Source: Sinorhizobium fredii
GTDB lineage: Bacteria > Pseudomonadota > Alphaproteobacteria > Rhizobiales > Rhizobiaceae
Direction of reading: 5' to 3'
Assembly (NCBI RefSeq): GCF_002944405.1
Contig: NZ_CP024310.1
Span: 62,001 to 126,000, forward strand
Length of the DNA: 64,000 bases
Under the pieces are notes generated by a model. It had not been told where the DNA came from. It made no database searches and was given only the letters and a program-made list of their open reading frames with translations. Shown here in pieces: positions 16,557-27,272 of this stretch (its first letter is position 1; every line of letters begins with the position of its first letter). A program made the translations under genes and the position numbers.

Positions 16557-18638
16557 ATGAAAACGCATCGACTGACAACAACGGCAAGCCTGTTGATCGG
16601 CATATCCGCCTTCGCCGTGCAGGCCATCGCATCCGAACCGACCGTGGTGCCCGAGCAGCCGCCCGTGCCGGCGCAGGGCAAGATTACCTATGTGGCGCGC
16701 GACTCCATTCTCGAGTTCAAGGCTTTGCCCGAATACAAAGAGCCGGAATGGGTAACCGAGAAATTCGTCAAGACCGGCAAGCTGCCGCCCGTCGCCGAGC
16801 GCCTGCCGAAGGAGCCGATGGTCTTCAAGGCCGGCAACATGCCGGACGGCACGGGCGTCTATGGCGACGTCATGCGCCACGTCATCGGCGGCCGTCCCGA
16901 GGGCTGGAACTACAGCGCCGGCCAGACCCAGGGCTGGGGCGGCATCGACATCGGCATGTCGGAATGCCTGACGCGCACCGCGCCGCTTTACCAGGTGGAA
17001 GCCAGCGACGTCGAGCCGCTGCCGAACCTCGCCAGAAGCTGGGAGTGGTCTGAGGATGGCCACAAGCTTACCATGCACCTGATCGAAGGTGCGAAATGGT
17101 CGGACGGCGATCCCTTTGACGCCGACGACGTGATGTTCTACTGGGATGACAATGTCGTCGATCCGAATGTATCGCCGCTGAACGGCGCGACGCCCGAGAC
17201 CTTCGGCGAAGGAACGACGCTCAAGAAAATCGACCAGTACACGGTCGAATGGACCTTCAAGGATGCCTTCCCGCGCCAGCATCTCTACGCCATGGCCTAT
17301 GGCACCTTCTGCCCCGGCCCGTCGCATATCCTGAAGACGAAGCATCCGAAATATGCCGGCACGACCTACGACCAGTACAAGAACGGCTTCCCGCCGGAAT
17401 ATATGAACATTCCGGTGATGGGCGCCTGGGTCCCGGTCGCCTACCGGCCGGACGACATCATCGTGCTGCGCCGAAATCCCTACTATTGGAAGGTCGACGA
17501 GGCCGGCAACCAGCTACCCTATCTCAACGAAGTGCACTACAAGCTGTCGACCTGGGCCGACCGCGACGTGCAGGCGATCGCTGGATCCGGCGATTTCTCC
17601 AACCTAGAGCAGCCGGAAAACTTCGTCGAATCGCTGAAGCGCGCCGCAGATGAAAAGGCACCGGCTCGGCTCGCCTTCGGCCCCCGTGTCATCGGCTACA
17701 ATCTGCGCATGAACTACTCGGCCAATGGCTGGGGAGAACCGGACGAACGTGCCCAGGCGGTCCGCGAACTCAACCGTAACCTGGATTTCCGCAAGGCCGT
17801 CACCATGGCGGTTGATCGCAAGAAGCTCGGCGAAGCGCTGGTGAAGGGCCCCTTCACGGCGATCTATCCGGGCGGGCTTTCCTCCGGCACGAGCTTCTAT
17901 GACCGGAACTCGACCATTTACTATCCTTTCGACCTCGAAGGCGCCAAGGCGCTCCTCGAAAAGGTCGGTCTCAAGGACACGGACGGTAACGGCTTCGTCA
18001 ACTTCCCTGAAGGCACCGCCGGCGGCGCCGACGTGCAGATCGTGATGCTCGTCAACTCCGACTACGGCACCGACCGCAACCTTGCGGAAGGCCTGATCGG
18101 CCAGATGGAGCAGCTCGGGCTCAAGGTGGTCCTGAACTCGGTCGACGGCACCAAGCGTGACGCGACACAGTATGCGGGCAAATTCGACTGGCTGATCCGC
18201 CGCAACGACCAGGAGCTGACCTCCGTCGTGCAGAACACGACGCAGCTCGCTCCGACCGGCCCGCGCACCAGCTGGCACCACCGCGCGCCGGAAAGCGGCA
18301 AGGTCGACCTGATGCCCTACGAGCAGGAACTCGTCGACATCGTCAACAAGTTCATCGCGAGCAACGACAACGAGGCGCGCGCCGATCTGATGAAGCAGTT
18401 CCAGAAGGTCTCGACGGAGAATGTCGATACCGTCGGGCTCACCGAATATCCGGGGGCGCTGATCATCAACAAGCGGTTCTCGAACATTCCTCCTGGCGCG
18501 CCGATCTTCATGTTCAACTGGGCCGAGGACACGATCATCCGCGAGCGGGTCTTCGTACCGGCCGACAAGCAGGGCGACTACGAGCTCTATGCCGAGCAGC
18601 TTCCCGGCAAGCCCGGCGAAAGCGGCCCGAGCAACTGA
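16557..18638 (+). CDS. agpA: Periplasmic alpha-galactoside-binding protein
   Basis: This 693-residue protein is an oligopeptide-type (SBP_bac_5) solute-binding protein, longer than most in the family. It starts with a signal peptide (KTHRLTTTASLLIGISAFAV, cut near ASEP). The mature part shows the family pattern LPNLARSWEWSEDGHKLTMH and IEGAKWSDGDPFDADDVMF. The ATG at 16557 is chosen because the signal peptide begins there and GGAGGGAGAACCTGAGG lies upstream. In S. meliloti AgpA binds melibiose and raffinose despite its peptide-transporter ancestry. It is followed by two permeases and a fused ATPase of the same class. Confidence 0.88.
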   Translation: MKTHRLTTTASLLIGISAFAVQAIASEPTVVPEQPPVPAQGKITYVARDSILEFKALPEYKEPEWVTEKFVKTGKLPPVAERLPKEPMVFKAGNMPDGTGVYGDVMRHVIGGRPEGWNYSAGQTQGWGGIDIGMSECLTRTAPLYQVEASDVEPLPNLARSWEWSEDGHKLTMHLIEGAKWSDGDPFDADDVMFYWDDNVVDPNVSPLNGATPETFGEGTTLKKIDQYTVEWTFKDAFPRQHLYAMAYGTFCPGPSHILKTKHPKYAGTTYDQYKNGFPPEYMNIPVMGAWVPVAYRPDDIIVLRRNPYYWKVDEAGNQLPYLNEVHYKLSTWADRDVQAIAGSGDFSNLEQPENFVESLKRAADEKAPARLAFGPRVIGYNLRMNYSANGWGEPDERAQAVRELNRNLDFRKAVTMAVDRKKLGEALVKGPFTAIYPGGLSSGTSFYDRNSTIYYPFDLEGAKALLEKVGLKDTDGNGFVNFPEGTAGGADVQIVMLVNSDYGTDRNLAEGLIGQMEQLGLKVVLNSVDGTKRDATQYAGKFDWLIRRNDQELTSVVQNTTQLAPTGPRTSWHHRAPESGKVDLMPYEQELVDIVNKFIASNDNEARADLMKQFQKVSTENVDTVGLTEYPGALIINKRFSNIPPGAPIFMFNWAEDTIIRERVFVPADKQGDYELYAEQLPGKPGESGPSN

Positions 18639-18752
18639 ACGTGATCGTCTCTCCCGGCCCTGACCTTATGGGCCGGGAGGATAGCCCTTCACTCCCTGGC
18701 GTGGCCGGCCGTGCCGGCACCGCCAATGGAAAACCGACAGAAGGAAACGGCC

Positions 18753-19766
18753 ATGTTCAGATTTCTGCTGGTCCGCGTCGCCTCTGCCATTCCGGTGCTG
18801 TTCGTCCTGAGCGTGGTGACCTTCGCCATCATCCAGGCGCCACCCGGCGACTATAGCGACTATATCCGCTCGCAGCTGATCAACCAGGGCGGCGCCTCCT
18901 TCGAAGAAGCCGACGCCCAGGCGCAGGCCTATCGCAAGGAGCACGGCCTCGATAAGCCGCTGCCGCTCCAATACGTCAACTGGGTGACCGGTATCGTGAC
19001 GCGCGGCGATTTCGGCCACAGCCTCTACTACAACAAGCCGGTTGCCGACGTCGTCGGCGAGCGCCTGCCGCGCACGCTAGCGCTGGCGCTCGTCTGCCAC
19101 ATTCTTGCGTCGGTGATCGGCATCGGCTTCGGCATTCTCGCCGCGACGAGGCAATATTCATGGGTCGACAGCCTGCTTTCGACCGTCTCCTTCCTCGGCA
19201 TGACGGTGCCGCGCTTCCTAATGGCGCTGATCATCGTCTATATCCTCGTCTTCCATTTCAATGTGAGCGAGATCAACAGCTTCCATTCGGCCCGCTATGG
19301 CGGCGCGCCCTGGTCCTGGGACAAGTTCGTCGACCTGGTGAAGCATGTCTGGCCGGTCGTGGCGATCGCCACCTTCGGCGGGCTCGCCTACAACATGCGC
19401 GTCATGCGCGGCAACCTGCTCGACACGCTGAACGCGCAATATGTCGAGACGGCCCGCGCGAAAGGCCTGAGCGAAGGCGCCGTCGTCATGCGGCACGCCG
19501 TTCCGAACGCGCTGCATCCGCTCATCATGTATCAGGGCGTCGTGCTTCCCTACATGCTGACCGGCGAGATCGAGACGGCGATCATCTTCGCGCTGCCGAC
19601 CGTCGGGCCGGCGATCGTCGGCTCCATGTGGGTGGGCGACGTCTATGTTACCGCGACCTTCATGCTGGTGCTCTCGGCAACGCTGATCGTCGGCAACATC
19701 ATCGCCGACATGCTGCTCGCCGCGCTCGATCCGCGCGTGCGCATGGGAGGAGGGGCCTACGCATGA
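18753..19766 (+). CDS. agpB: Alpha-galactoside ABC transporter permease, DppB type
   Basis: This 337-residue permease has an N-terminal helix typical of the class (FRFLLVRVASAIPVLFVLSVVTF), then a long periplasmic loop and five more helices. The docking loop is seen around VETARAKGLSEGAVVMRHAVPNA. I chose the ATG at 18753, preceded by AGAAGGAAACGG. It overlaps agpC by four bases (ATGA at 19763-19766). Together with AgpC it forms the channel that receives sugar from AgpA. Confidence 0.88.
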   Translation: MFRFLLVRVASAIPVLFVLSVVTFAIIQAPPGDYSDYIRSQLINQGGASFEEADAQAQAYRKEHGLDKPLPLQYVNWVTGIVTRGDFGHSLYYNKPVADVVGERLPRTLALALVCHILASVIGIGFGILAATRQYSWVDSLLSTVSFLGMTVPRFLMALIIVYILVFHFNVSEINSFHSARYGGAPWSWDKFVDLVKHVWPVVAIATFGGLAYNMRVMRGNLLDTLNAQYVETARAKGLSEGAVVMRHAVPNALHPLIMYQGVVLPYMLTGEIETAIIFALPTVGPAIVGSMWVGDVYVTATFMLVLSATLIVGNIIADMLLAALDPRVRMGGGAYA

Positions 19767-20890
19767 CCATCGAAGCCCACAGCACCGTACCGGTCGCCAT
19801 GCACCCGGAGGAAAAGCATCACCACGAGAGCTATACCGCCCTCGTCTGGCGGCGGCTGAAGCGCTCCTGGACCGGCCTGCTCGGCCTGATCCTCGTCAGC
19901 CTGCTGGTCCTCATGGCGATCTTTGCCGATTTCCTGTCGCCGGTCGATCCGAAGGCGACCGGGGTCGCCTTCGCGCCGCCGCAGGCGATCAGCTTCCGCG
20001 ACAAGGACGGCAACTTCGTTTTCCCGCCGAGGAGCTATCCACTTCGGGAGGGGGAAGAGCTCGACCCGATCACCTTTCAGCCGATGATCGGTCCCGACTA
20101 CGACAATCCGCAGCTCCTCGGCTTCTTTGTGAAGGGCGCCCCCTACAGGCTCTTCGGGCTGATTCCGGCCGAGCGCCATCTCTTCGGCGCCGTCGACGGC
20201 ACGCCGGTGCATCTGCTTGGCACCGACAAGTTCGGCCGCGACGTGCTGTCGCGCATCCTCTACGGCTCGCGCATTTCGCTGATCATCGCGCTGACGGTGG
20301 TCTCGATCGTCACCGTGGTCGGCACCACGGTCGGCATGGTGTCGGGCTATTTCGGCGGGCGTTTCGATGCCTGGGTGCAGCGCTTCGTCGAGCTGGTGCT
20401 AGCCTTCCCGCAACTGCCGCTCTATCTGGCGCTCGCCTCGCTGATCCCGGTGACGGCACCGACCAATGTCTTCCTCGCCTTCGTCATTATCGTCATGTCG
20501 GCGCTCGGCTGGGCGCAGATGTCGCGCGAGGTGCGCGGCAAGACGCTGGCTCTGGCACGGATCGACTATGTGCGGGCGGCGATCGCCATCGGCGCAACCG
20601 ACCGGCGGATCATCTTCCAGCACATTTTCCCGAACGTGATGAGCCATGTGATCGTCGCCGTGACGCTCGCCATTCCGCAGGTGGTGCTGCTCGAGTCCTT
20701 TCTCGGCTTCCTCGGCTTTGCGGTCAAGCCGCCGCTCATTTCCTGGGGGCTGATGCTGCAGGACACGGCGAACTACTCGGCGATCGGCTCCTATCCGTGG
20801 ATCCTCTCGCCCGTCGCCTTCGTGCTCGTCACCGTCTTCGCCTTTAATGCGCTCGGCGACGGCCTGCGCGACGCAATCGACCCCTATTGA
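19763..20890 (+). CDS. agpC: Alpha-galactoside ABC transporter permease, DppC type
   Basis: This 375-residue permease has a cytoplasmic N terminus with a HHH cluster, a first helix TGLLGLILVSLLVLMAIFADFLSP, and then an unusually long periplasmic insert of about 100 residues before GTDKFGRDVLSRILYGSRIS. The EAA-like loop is YVRAAIAIGATDRRIIFQHI. It starts inside the agpB stop (ATGA). The insert includes the stretch FRDKDGNFVFPPRSYP and is larger than in classic DppC, which may belong to the sugar-adapted subgroup. Confidence 0.88.
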   Translation: MTIEAHSTVPVAMHPEEKHHHESYTALVWRRLKRSWTGLLGLILVSLLVLMAIFADFLSPVDPKATGVAFAPPQAISFRDKDGNFVFPPRSYPLREGEELDPITFQPMIGPDYDNPQLLGFFVKGAPYRLFGLIPAERHLFGAVDGTPVHLLGTDKFGRDVLSRILYGSRISLIIALTVVSIVTVVGTTVGMVSGYFGGRFDAWVQRFVELVLAFPQLPLYLALASLIPVTAPTNVFLAFVIIVMSALGWAQMSREVRGKTLALARIDYVRAAIAIGATDRRIIFQHIFPNVMSHVIVAVTLAIPQVVLLESFLGFLGFAVKPPLISWGLMLQDTANYSAIGSYPWILSPVAFVLVTVFAFNALGDGLRDAIDPY

Positions 20891-20901
20891 GGAGCACGCC
20901 G

Positions 20902-22572
<1,671 letters not shown>

Positions 22573-22594
22573 CTTTCAAGAACAGAGGCTTTCC

Positions 22595-23968
22595 ATGACC
22601 AGACAACCCAAGATCACCTTCATCGGCGCCGGCTCGACCGTCTTCATGAAGAACATCATCGGCGACGTATTGCAGCGGCCGGCGCTTTCTGCCGCGACCA
22701 TCGGGCTGATGGATTTGAATCCGGAACGCCTTGCCGAAAGCGAGATCGTGGCCGGCAAGCTGGTGCGCACCCTCGGCGTCAAGGCGAAGATCGAAACCTA
22801 TTCCAACCAGCTGAAGGCGCTCGAAGGGGCCGATTTCGTCGTCGTCGCCTTCCAGATCGGCGGCTACGAGCCCTGCACGGTCACCGATTTCGAGGTGCCG
22901 AAGAAATACGGGCTGCGCCAGACGATCGCCGACACGCTCGGCGTCGGCGGCATCATGCGCGGGCTTCGAACCGTGCCGCATCTGTGGAAGATCTGCGAGG
23001 ACATGCTTGCCGTCTGCCCGGAGGCGATCCTCTTGCAATATGTCAACCCGATGGCGATCAACACCTGGGCGATCGCCGAAAAATACCCGACGATCAAGCA
23101 GGTCGGCCTCTGCCATTCAGTGCAGGGAACGGCGTTCGAGCTTGCCCGCGACCTGGACATTCCGCTGGACGAAATCCGCTATCGTGCCGCCGGCATCAAC
23201 CACATGGCGTTTTATCTCAAGTTCGAGCATCGCCAGAAGGACGGCAGCTATCGCGACCTCTATCCGGAGCTGATCCGCGGCTATCGCGAAGGCCGTTTCC
23301 CGAAACCCAGCCATTGGAACCCGCGCTGCCCCAACAAGGTGCGCTACGAGATGCTGACCCGGCTCGGCTATTTCGTCACCGAGAGCTCGGAGCACTTCGC
23401 CGAATACACGCCCTATTTCATCAAGGACGGCCGCCCCGACCTCATTGAGAAATTCGGCATTCCGCTCGACGAATATCCGAAGCGCTGCATCGAGCAGATC
23501 GAGCGCTGGAAAGGCCAGGCTGCCGCCTTCAAGGAGGCCGAGACGATCGAGGTGGCCGAAAGCCACGAATACGCCTCGTCGATAATGAACTCGGTCTGGA
23601 CCGGCGAGCCTTCGGTGATCTACGGCAACCTCAGGAACAACGGCTGCATCACCTCGCTGCCGGAGAACTGCGCCGCGGAGGTGCCGTGCCTGGTGGACGC
23701 CTCCGGCATCCAGCCGACCTATATCGGCGCGCTGGCGCCGCAGCTCACCGCGTTGATCCGCACCAACATCAACGTCCAGGAGCTGACTGTCCAGGCGCTC
23801 ATCACCGAGAACCGTGAACATCTCTACCATGCGGCGATGATGGATCCGCATACGGCGGCCGAGCTCGACCTCGACCAGATCTGGTCACTCGTCGACGATC
23901 TGCTCGTCGCCCATCGCGACTGGATCCCGGAATGGGCGCGCATTCCGAAAAAAGTAGCGGCCGCCTGA
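22595..23968 (+). CDS. agaL2: GH4 alpha-galactosidase
   Basis: This second GH4 enzyme of the operon has 457 residues. It carries the NAD motif FIGAGSTVFMKNII (about residues 9-22), YVNPMAINTWA, the metal-binding Cys in GLCHSVQGTAF and the His in AAGINHMAFYL. It is clearly diverged from the first GH4 enzyme, so the two probably differ in preferred substrate rather than being a recent duplication. It starts 22 bases after agpD and is the last gene before a strong terminator. The MelA-like length and motifs fit alpha-galactosidase best. Confidence 0.86.
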   Translation: MTRQPKITFIGAGSTVFMKNIIGDVLQRPALSAATIGLMDLNPERLAESEIVAGKLVRTLGVKAKIETYSNQLKALEGADFVVVAFQIGGYEPCTVTDFEVPKKYGLRQTIADTLGVGGIMRGLRTVPHLWKICEDMLAVCPEAILLQYVNPMAINTWAIAEKYPTIKQVGLCHSVQGTAFELARDLDIPLDEIRYRAAGINHMAFYLKFEHRQKDGSYRDLYPELIRGYREGRFPKPSHWNPRCPNKVRYEMLTRLGYFVTESSEHFAEYTPYFIKDGRPDLIEKFGIPLDEYPKRCIEQIERWKGQAAAFKEAETIEVAESHEYASSIMNSVWTGEPSVIYGNLRNNGCITSLPENCAAEVPCLVDASGIQPTYIGALAPQLTALIRTNINVQELTVQALITENREHLYHAAMMDPHTAAELDLDQIWSLVDDLLVAHRDWIPEWARIPKKVAAA

Positions 23969-23997
23969 TTTCTTTCTCCCGGTCAGGCGACCAGATG

Positions 23998-24031
23998 GCC
24001 CCGGAACGCCCGGCGTTCCGGGGCTTTTCTT
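23998..24031 (+). terminator. Rho-independent terminator of the agp operon
   Basis: A perfect 12-base stem, GCCCCGGAACGC (23998-24009) with GCGTTCCGGGGC (24013-24024), closes a CCG loop and is followed by TTTTCTT. It lies 30 bases after the agaL2 stop. Confidence 0.9.
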
Positions 24032-24117
24032 CGCGTGTGGCAAGTCCGGCAACGCCGGAACCGATCGGCCGCTCGACGGTTCGGGGCGAATACCAGAGAC
24101 AATGGATGGAGCCCCGA

Positions 24118-24303
24118 ATGGAAAAGAAACCGGATCGCCCGAAGAACAAGGGAGAAAGCGGCACCGCCAAGAAAAGCCAGCCTGGCAAGACGGGCGGGGA
24201 TCAGGCCCGCAAGACGCAGGAGTGGGGTGGCGGCTCCAAGGCCTCGAAAGGTCCCGTCACCGAAAAGGACAAGCACAATCCGAATTCGAGCGCCAAGACC
24301 TGA
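24118..24303 (+). CDS. Small hydrophilic protein of unknown function
   Basis: This 61-residue protein is very rich in Lys, Gly and Ser and has no hydrophobic core, so it is probably disordered. Its middle reads KTQEWGGGSKASKGPVTEKD. GGAGC precedes the ATG at 24118; an in-frame ATG at 24106 would add four residues. The composition differs from random GC-rich translation (few Arg, many Lys), which supports a real gene. Short proteins of this type occur in rhizobia and are sometimes stress-linked, but I cannot name a function. Confidence 0.55.
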   Translation: MEKKPDRPKNKGESGTAKKSQPGKTGGDQARKTQEWGGGSKASKGPVTEKDKHNPNSSAKT

Positions 24304-24364
24304 CCTCGGTAGAGAGCAATCCGCTCAGATTGGAGCGTCGAAACTCGGGAGAACGGGTGTGATA

Positions 24365-24560
24365 CCCCCTCTGCCCTGCCGGGCATCTCCCAACAAGGGT
24401 GGAGATCGGCTGGAAACGCCGCTCTGCCCCACGTTCAACCTCTGCATGCCGGAACCGAGGCACGCGTTAGTCCAGGCGTTGGATATGTGAGGGGGCGGGA
24501 CATTGCCACCTGCCGATCTCCACCCTTGTGGGGGAGATGCCCGGCAGGGCAGAGGGGGGG
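24365..24560. repeat. RIME-type inverted repeat
   Basis: Two arms of about 48 bases face each other: 24365-24412 begins CCCCCTCTGCCCTGCCGGGC and 24508-24560 is close to its reverse complement. About 95 bases of unique sequence lie between. This is a typical rhizobial intergenic mosaic repeat. It fills most of the 298-base gap between the small protein and the GFA-family gene. Confidence 0.8.
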
Positions 24561-24601
24561 GCTCCTGATCGCAGCAAAACGATTCACCAGATAGGCCTCG
24601 C

Positions 24602-24991
24602 TTAAAACCGCTGCTTGGTTTCTTCGCCCGGCAAGCCGCGGCCGCTGTCGTCCCAGGCAAGCCGGCTCTCAATGCCGTAGTGCCCGCTCGGGGCAAGCTC
24701 CTCCGGGCGATCGAAGGAACCGAGGGTGAAATGGACGCTCGCACGGCCGTCGTATTTCAGGAACAGGGGACTGCCGCAATCCGGGCAGAAGCCTCTCACT
24801 GCGATCGGCGATGAACGGTAGACTGCCGGCGGGGTGCTCCATTCGACTTCAGCATCGTGGGCTCGTACCAGCACGGCGGATGGACCGCCGGTCGCCCGGC
24901 GGCACATGGAGCAATGGCAATATCCGATATGCGAGGGCGGGCCCTTGAAGGCATAGCGCCGCTTGCCGCAGAGGCAGCCGCCAGTCAGCAT
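24602..24991 (-). CDS. GFA-family zinc-binding protein
   Basis: This 129-residue protein belongs to the glutathione-dependent formaldehyde-activating (GFA/CENP-V) fold. It has the zinc ligands in order: GGCLCGKRRY, then YCHCSMCRR, then FCPDCGSPLF. Named members bind glutathione or S-hydroxymethylglutathione, but most relatives have no known reaction. I chose the ATG at 24991, with GAAGGAAGAA directly before it; an in-frame ATG at 25006 adds five residues. It follows the minus-strand stress-type gene by 26 bases and is probably co-transcribed. Confidence 0.8.
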   Translation of the reverse strand: MLTGGCLCGKRRYAFKGPPSHIGYCHCSMCRRATGGPSAVLVRAHDAEVEWSTPPAVYRSSPIAVRGFCPDCGSPLFLKYDGRASVHFTLGSFDRPEELAPSGHYGIESRLAWDDSGRGLPGEETKQRF

Positions 24992-25017
24992 TTCTTCCTT
25001 CGGCATGGTTCGAGCCC

Positions 25018-25749
25018 TCAGCTTCCGCTCTTCTGGCTTTGCGACCAGCCGGAGCCGAGCTGCTGGCTTTGGCTCTGCCCGTCCTGGTCCTGGCGAAGGC
25101 TGCCGGGAGTGTCGCGTTCGGGCTGAGACCAGGAGCCGGCATCGGCCGAGCGCGGCCCTGGTTCGTGCATGGCGGCCGCCGGGCTGTCGTGATCGCTCAC
25201 CGTCGATGTGGAAGCGCTCTCCGTCCGATAGGTCCGAATGGTCCCGGAGCTTCGGGCGTGGTCTCTTTTCGCCGTCGCCGGCCGGGGTGCGTCGAAAGTG
25301 TCTTCCGTGTAGCCGGTCGCCGGCGTGCTCGGCACATCGCGCTGCCAGCCGCTCCAGCCCTCGCTTCTCCAGAGGTCGGCGCGCTCGTCGAGATCGATCG
25401 TGCCTTCGTCGTCGAGAATGTCGCGGACGGCTTCGTAGCTCCGGTCGTCGATGCCGCTCACCGTCACCAGATAGCCGCCGCGGCTGAGACCCTCGGCATA
25501 GATCTCGCGGTCCTCCTGGGGGAAGAGATAGTTCTCGAGCGCCGACCAGATGCCGGCCGGTTCCACATCGGCGCTTCCTTCGCCTCTGCCGAGGACGAGC
25601 TGGATCGAGAGGGCGCCGAGTTCCGCCTGCTGCAGCCTTTCCACGGCCGCTTCCGCGTCGCGCCGATTGTCGAAGAAGGCCGTAATCGTGCTGGTTTGCT
25701 GCGGTCCGTCGTGAGGGACCAATCGATCGTCGCTGCCAAAGTCGGTCAT
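25018..25749 (-). CDS. General stress protein 17M-like (YflT-domain) protein
   Basis: This 243-residue protein has an N-terminal alpha/beta domain of the general-stress-protein type (ITAFFDNRRDAEAAVERLQQ, then GYLVTVSGIDDRSYEAVRDI). A long low-complexity tail rich in Ser, Gln, Asp and Gly follows and is probably disordered. The ATG at 25749 has a perfect AGGAGGAGA ribosome site; a longer frame to 25788 lacks one. Proteins with this domain are often induced by osmotic or oxidative stress, but their action is unknown. It is probably transcribed together with the GFA-family gene. Confidence 0.7.
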   Translation of the reverse strand: MTDFGSDDRLVPHDGPQQTSTITAFFDNRRDAEAAVERLQQAELGALSIQLVLGRGEGSADVEPAGIWSALENYLFPQEDREIYAEGLSRGGYLVTVSGIDDRSYEAVRDILDDEGTIDLDERADLWRSEGWSGWQRDVPSTPATGYTEDTFDAPRPATAKRDHARSSGTIRTYRTESASTSTVSDHDSPAAAMHEPGPRSADAGSWSQPERDTPGSLRQDQDGQSQSQQLGSGWSQSQKSGS

Positions 25750-25836
25750 GGGATCTCCTCCTGTCGCAGGGAGGCAAACCAGCGCCAACAGCGAATGTTC
25801 CGCATGACTGCGGGAAGGAGATGCCGCCGCCGGCGC

Positions 25837-27183
25837 TCAGACCAGGCCAGGCACGACGAAGACCAGCCAGGCGACGATCGGCCCGATGATGGCGATCAGC
25901 GCGCTGTAGATGAGCAGTTGCCGCAGCACGTGCTCGCGCTTCTCGTCCGGCGCATTGGCGACGACGAGGGCGCCGTTGGTCGAAAACGGGCTGGTATCGA
26001 CGATCGTCGTCGAAATGGCGATCGCTGCGACGACGCCGACGGCGCTGATCTGGCCCTGCAGCAGGAACGGCACGGCGAGCGGAATGATGGCGCCGAGCAA
26101 TGCGGTCGAGGAGGCGAAGGCCGAAACGATCGCACCGGTAAAGCAGAGGAGCAGCGCCACCAGGAGCGGCATTCCCAGGCTCGAAATGCCACTGGCGACA
26201 TAGTCGATCGTCCCGGCCTTCTCCATGACGCCGACATAGGTGATGATGCCGGTGATCAGCAGCACGGTCGACCAGCTCACCTTGTCGATCGCCGCCTTCT
26301 GGGTCTTCGGCGAGATGAGCGCCAGCACGACGGCTACGGTGATCGCCACCAGGCCGACATTGAACTTGAAGACCAGTGCGCCGACGCCGAGCGCCGTCAG
26401 GCCGATCAGCGTAGCGATCATTTCCGGGGTCTGGCGCAACGTCGCAGCGGTGTCGGCCTCGGTGCCGTAGATGTGCTGCCTTATCGGCTTGGCCGGCGTG
26501 CCGCCATGGCCCCGGATCGACGCGGACACGCCTTCGGGGTGGAGTTCGGGCAACGGACCGGACATCGCCGCTTTCTGTTTCATCACCCGCGCACCGCCGA
26601 AGACGAAGAAGACCAGCACGGCGATCGCCAGGTTGAAGAAGAAGCTGGAGAGGAACAGGGATGTCGGCGCGAAGGGTAGGCCGGCCTTGACGACGATTTG
26701 GTTGGTGATGCCGCCATAGACGCTGATCGGCGAGAAGCCGCCGGCCTGCGCGCCATGGATGACCATAAGCCCCATCATCGCCGGGTGGATGCGGTATTGC
26801 ACGGCGAAGCTCAGCGCGACCGGCGCCAGGATGGCAACGGCTGCCGGTCCGAGCGCACCGAAACCGGTGATCACCGCGGCGACCAGGAACATTACCCAGG
26901 GAATCCAGGCCACATGCCCGCGCACCAGCCGCACGGCGCATTCGACGAGCCAGTCGATGGTGCCGTTGATCTGGGCGATGGCGAAGAGATAGGTGACGGC
27001 GACCAGGGTCAGGAACAGGTCGCTCGGGAAGCCGGCGAAGATGTCATTGGCCTTCATGCCGATGATCAGCGATCCGAGCAAGAAGGTGCAGCCGAAGGCC
27101 AGCGCGCCCATGTTGATCGGCTGGATGGTCGCGATGACGAACATGCCGACCAATAGCAGAATGGATAAGATTTCGATGCCCAT
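25837..27183 (-). CDS. matC: Malonate/dicarboxylate carrier
   Basis: This 448-residue inner-membrane carrier has about twelve hydrophobic segments and the MatC-type N-terminal domain (ILSILLLVGMFVIATIQPIN). It shows GFGALGPAAVAILAPVAL and the conserved SPFSTNGALVVANAP near the C terminus. A central hydrophilic loop separates the two halves. The ATG at 27183 has GGAGGGAGGGGAACC before it. It follows matB by 89 bases on the same strand and imports malonate for the MatAB pathway. I know this gene set from Rhizobium leguminosarum matABC. Confidence 0.85.
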   Translation of the reverse strand: MGIEILSILLLVGMFVIATIQPINMGALAFGCTFLLGSLIIGMKANDIFAGFPSDLFLTLVAVTYLFAIAQINGTIDWLVECAVRLVRGHVAWIPWVMFLVAAVITGFGALGPAAVAILAPVALSFAVQYRIHPAMMGLMVIHGAQAGGFSPISVYGGITNQIVVKAGLPFAPTSLFLSSFFFNLAIAVLVFFVFGGARVMKQKAAMSGPLPELHPEGVSASIRGHGGTPAKPIRQHIYGTEADTAATLRQTPEMIATLIGLTALGVGALVFKFNVGLVAITVAVVLALISPKTQKAAIDKVSWSTVLLITGIITYVGVMEKAGTIDYVASGISSLGMPLLVALLLCFTGAIVSAFASSTALLGAIIPLAVPFLLQGQISAVGVVAAIAISTTIVDTSPFSTNGALVVANAPDEKREHVLRQLLIYSALIAIIGPIVAWLVFVVPGLV

Positions 27184-27272
27184 GGTTCCCCTCCCTCCGG
27201 CGCCTTGAGCGCCGTAGCTGTCGTTTTCGAGATTGAGATGATGTCCGTGCGCCTTCCTCCCAGAGAGCGCGG

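Noticed and set aside
24602..26941. A 779-codon open frame on the minus strand
   Set aside because: Only its last 130 codons are the GFA-family gene; the rest is an out-of-phase shadow of the stress-protein and matC genes, Arg/Ala-rich without motifs.
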